DNA from: Paramecium sonneborni
Taxonomy: Eukaryota > Ciliophora > Oligohymenophorea > Peniculida > Parameciidae
Length of the DNA stretch: 64,000 nt
Assembly: GCA_905182985.1 (NCBI GenBank)
Contig: CAJJDN010000161.1
Location: 66,095 to 130,094, forward strand
Direction of reading: 5' to 3'
Positions 62,617 to 64,000 of the stretch are shown here, piece after piece. The notes beneath the pieces are model-generated. The model ran no database searches and was not told where the DNA came from. It saw nothing but the letters and a program-made list of their open reading frames with translations. A program made the position numbers and the translations under genes. How positions within the stretch are numbered: position 1 is the stretch's first letter; each line of letters begins with the position of its first letter.

Positions 62617-63734
62617 TTTCAATTTGAAACTAACTATAAAATATTTTATATTAAAATTTTTTTATTTCTTTTTATATTTATCATTTTACTTTAAAAACAA
62701 TATTAATAATCTATTTCTTATTAGATTTATTTCGTATATAGATATTCTTTTAATAAATTATGCAAATATTTTATTTAATCATAAGTTCATTTCAATATAA
62801 TCTTTTCAAATAGAGAATTTAAATAGCAATATTTTTCGTTCTAATCTTCAATTCATATAAATATGTTTTCTTATATAATCATTTATTTTTATATATTTTA
62901 TACTTAATATCATGGTATTTGGTTATAAAAAAGACAATTATATGATTATAATATATCAATAAAATATTAAATATTAATTCTATTTTTTTAGATTGAAATT
63001 TCAATTTTCAAAAATATTTATTTCTGAATTTTTTATATTTTACTTCTAAACAAATTTTTCATAGTGATTCGTTAATTTAGAAAAAAATAAAGAAAATAAA
63101 GAAATTAAAGAATTGAAGAAAAGAATACATAAATAGAAGGCAATTCTAGATAGATTCAGTAATTCAGAAGATTCTTCAATTTCTGAAGAAAAAGTAGATG
63201 TATTAAGATTTGAAAATCAATTAGGTTAATAAATATAGAATTAGAAGTTGAAAAACTGAAGAAGAAGAAAAACACATAAAAATTCAAAGAAAATTGAAAA
63301 AAAATTTTATTTCCGACTATTTTTTGTCTTTAACATCATAAAAACCCTAAGAATTTTTTACAAAAAAAATGTTAAAAAAAAGGCTTTATTAGGAATTAAA
63401 TTAAAATAATAAAATTATTCTTATATGAACCTTTTTTTGATTCTGCCATAAAGAATTTTGAATTTTCGAAAATCTATTTGACATTTTGATAATGTAATAA
63501 ATGATTAACAGATGAAATTTTTCTTAATTATAAGATATTCAAGTTTGTTTATAAAAATAATTACTGAATATAATTGAACTTTTCAATCGTTTCAATTTTT
63601 TCAATCAAAACATATATTTTACTTAAAATGAATTTTGATGTTCAAATTGAAAGTATAAATTTTATTGTTAAGACCATTATTAATTAAAATTTTTTGAAGA
63701 TTTCTTGATTAAAATTAAAAAATTTATCATATAA
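62617..63734. other. Gene-poor interval with one coiled-coil fragment
   Basis: Over 1.1 kb of very A+T-rich DNA. The plus-strand stretch 63068-63257 reads as a charged coiled coil (NLEKNKENKEIKELKKRIHK, LDRFSNSEDSSISEEKVDVL) with a TGA just upstream and no ATG, then TGA. It is either an exon whose neighbours I cannot find or a relic. The rest shows nothing. Confidence 0.45.
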
Positions 63735-63995
63735 TCATTATAAGAGATTGTCATATATTTTTTAAACATATACTAAAGTTTTAAGAAAACTTTCTTCTCC
63801 ATAAACAGACTAAGGCGGTAATACATATGGTAATTATCTTATTTTATAAAAACGATTTCTAAAAAATCTATATAATAAAATCGACGATAAAAACTATTAA
63901 AAAATAAAAATAACCATAAAAAAAGTAAAAAGTATTGTCCTAAATTAAATTTCTGCTTCAAGCTTCTAAATTAAAGTAGATTATCCTTAATCCAT
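63735..63995 (-). CDS. Possible small membrane protein at the window end
   Basis: An 86-residue minus-strand frame: MDQGQSTLIQKLEAEIQF, then a hydrophobic helix (TILFTFFMVIFIFQQFLSSI), then FFRNRFYKIRQLPYVLPPQS and GEESFLKTLVYVQKIYDNLL. Reads like a single-pass membrane protein. The short length in A+T-rich DNA makes chance possible, and an exon beyond the window edge may exist. Confidence 0.3.
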
Positions 63996-64000
63996 AATAT

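Overview
The window reads as somatic (macronuclear) DNA of a Paramecium-like ciliate. It is extremely A+T rich. Real coding regions are open only if TAA and TAG encode glutamine and TGA alone stops. Nearly every gene is cut by tiny introns of about 19-38 bp, mostly 22-31 bp, that start GTA and end TAG. After removing the introns I give for each gene, coding length is an exact multiple of three in all the well-supported models. Standard-code ORFs are meaningless here. I found about 38 genes on both strands, usually separated by 15-500 bp, with about 78 introns.

Layout. 0.3-8.3 kb: a coiled-coil protein (weakly Nup88-like), a three-repeat Myb protein, a DUF922-like zinc protease, a coiled-coil protein and a His-rich protein. 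8.7-15.6 kb: a SANT/Myb protein, an FCP/SCP-type phosphatase, an unknown, a MOK-type kinase, a secreted Cys-rich protein and a dual-specificity phosphatase lacking its catalytic Arg. 15.6-19.8 kb: a protein-kinase relic, a gene for a cap 2'-O-methyltransferase of the poxvirus VP39 family, a damaged gene and a gene-poor stretch. 19.8-27.3 kb: a pseudokinase and a carboxypeptidase-like protein firing apart from a 14-bp gap, an acid lipase, a mitochondrial carrier and a pepsin-like protease. 27.4-37.2 kb: an EF-hand protein, DAAF9 (dynein assembly factor), a membrane protein, coiled-coil and RING proteins, a SPATA17-like IQ protein and a DHHC-like protein without its catalytic Cys. 37.2-45.3 kb: a Q-rich TFIIS-central-domain protein, cytochrome c, two unknowns and a USP without its catalytic Cys. 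45.9-56.6 kb: a MGCC-type lipidated repeat protein with a possible 77-bp internal eliminated sequence, a signal-peptide-peptidase-like protein, a Q-rich coiled-coil protein, Pcf11 with 61 consecutive Gln, the CAF-1 large subunit and an unknown with in-frame TGA codons upstream. 56.9-64 kb: an active-looking USP with DUSP and MYND parts, ORC1/CDC6, and a gene-poor end.

There is no operon or single pathway. Two themes recur: ciliary and cytoskeletal genes (MOK, DAAF9, SPATA17-like), and chromatin, replication or transcription genes (ORC1, CAF-1, Pcf11, Myb, TFIIS-like). The most unusual feature is how many enzyme-family members have lost key catalytic residues. Identifications were made by eye from motifs; no database search was possible.
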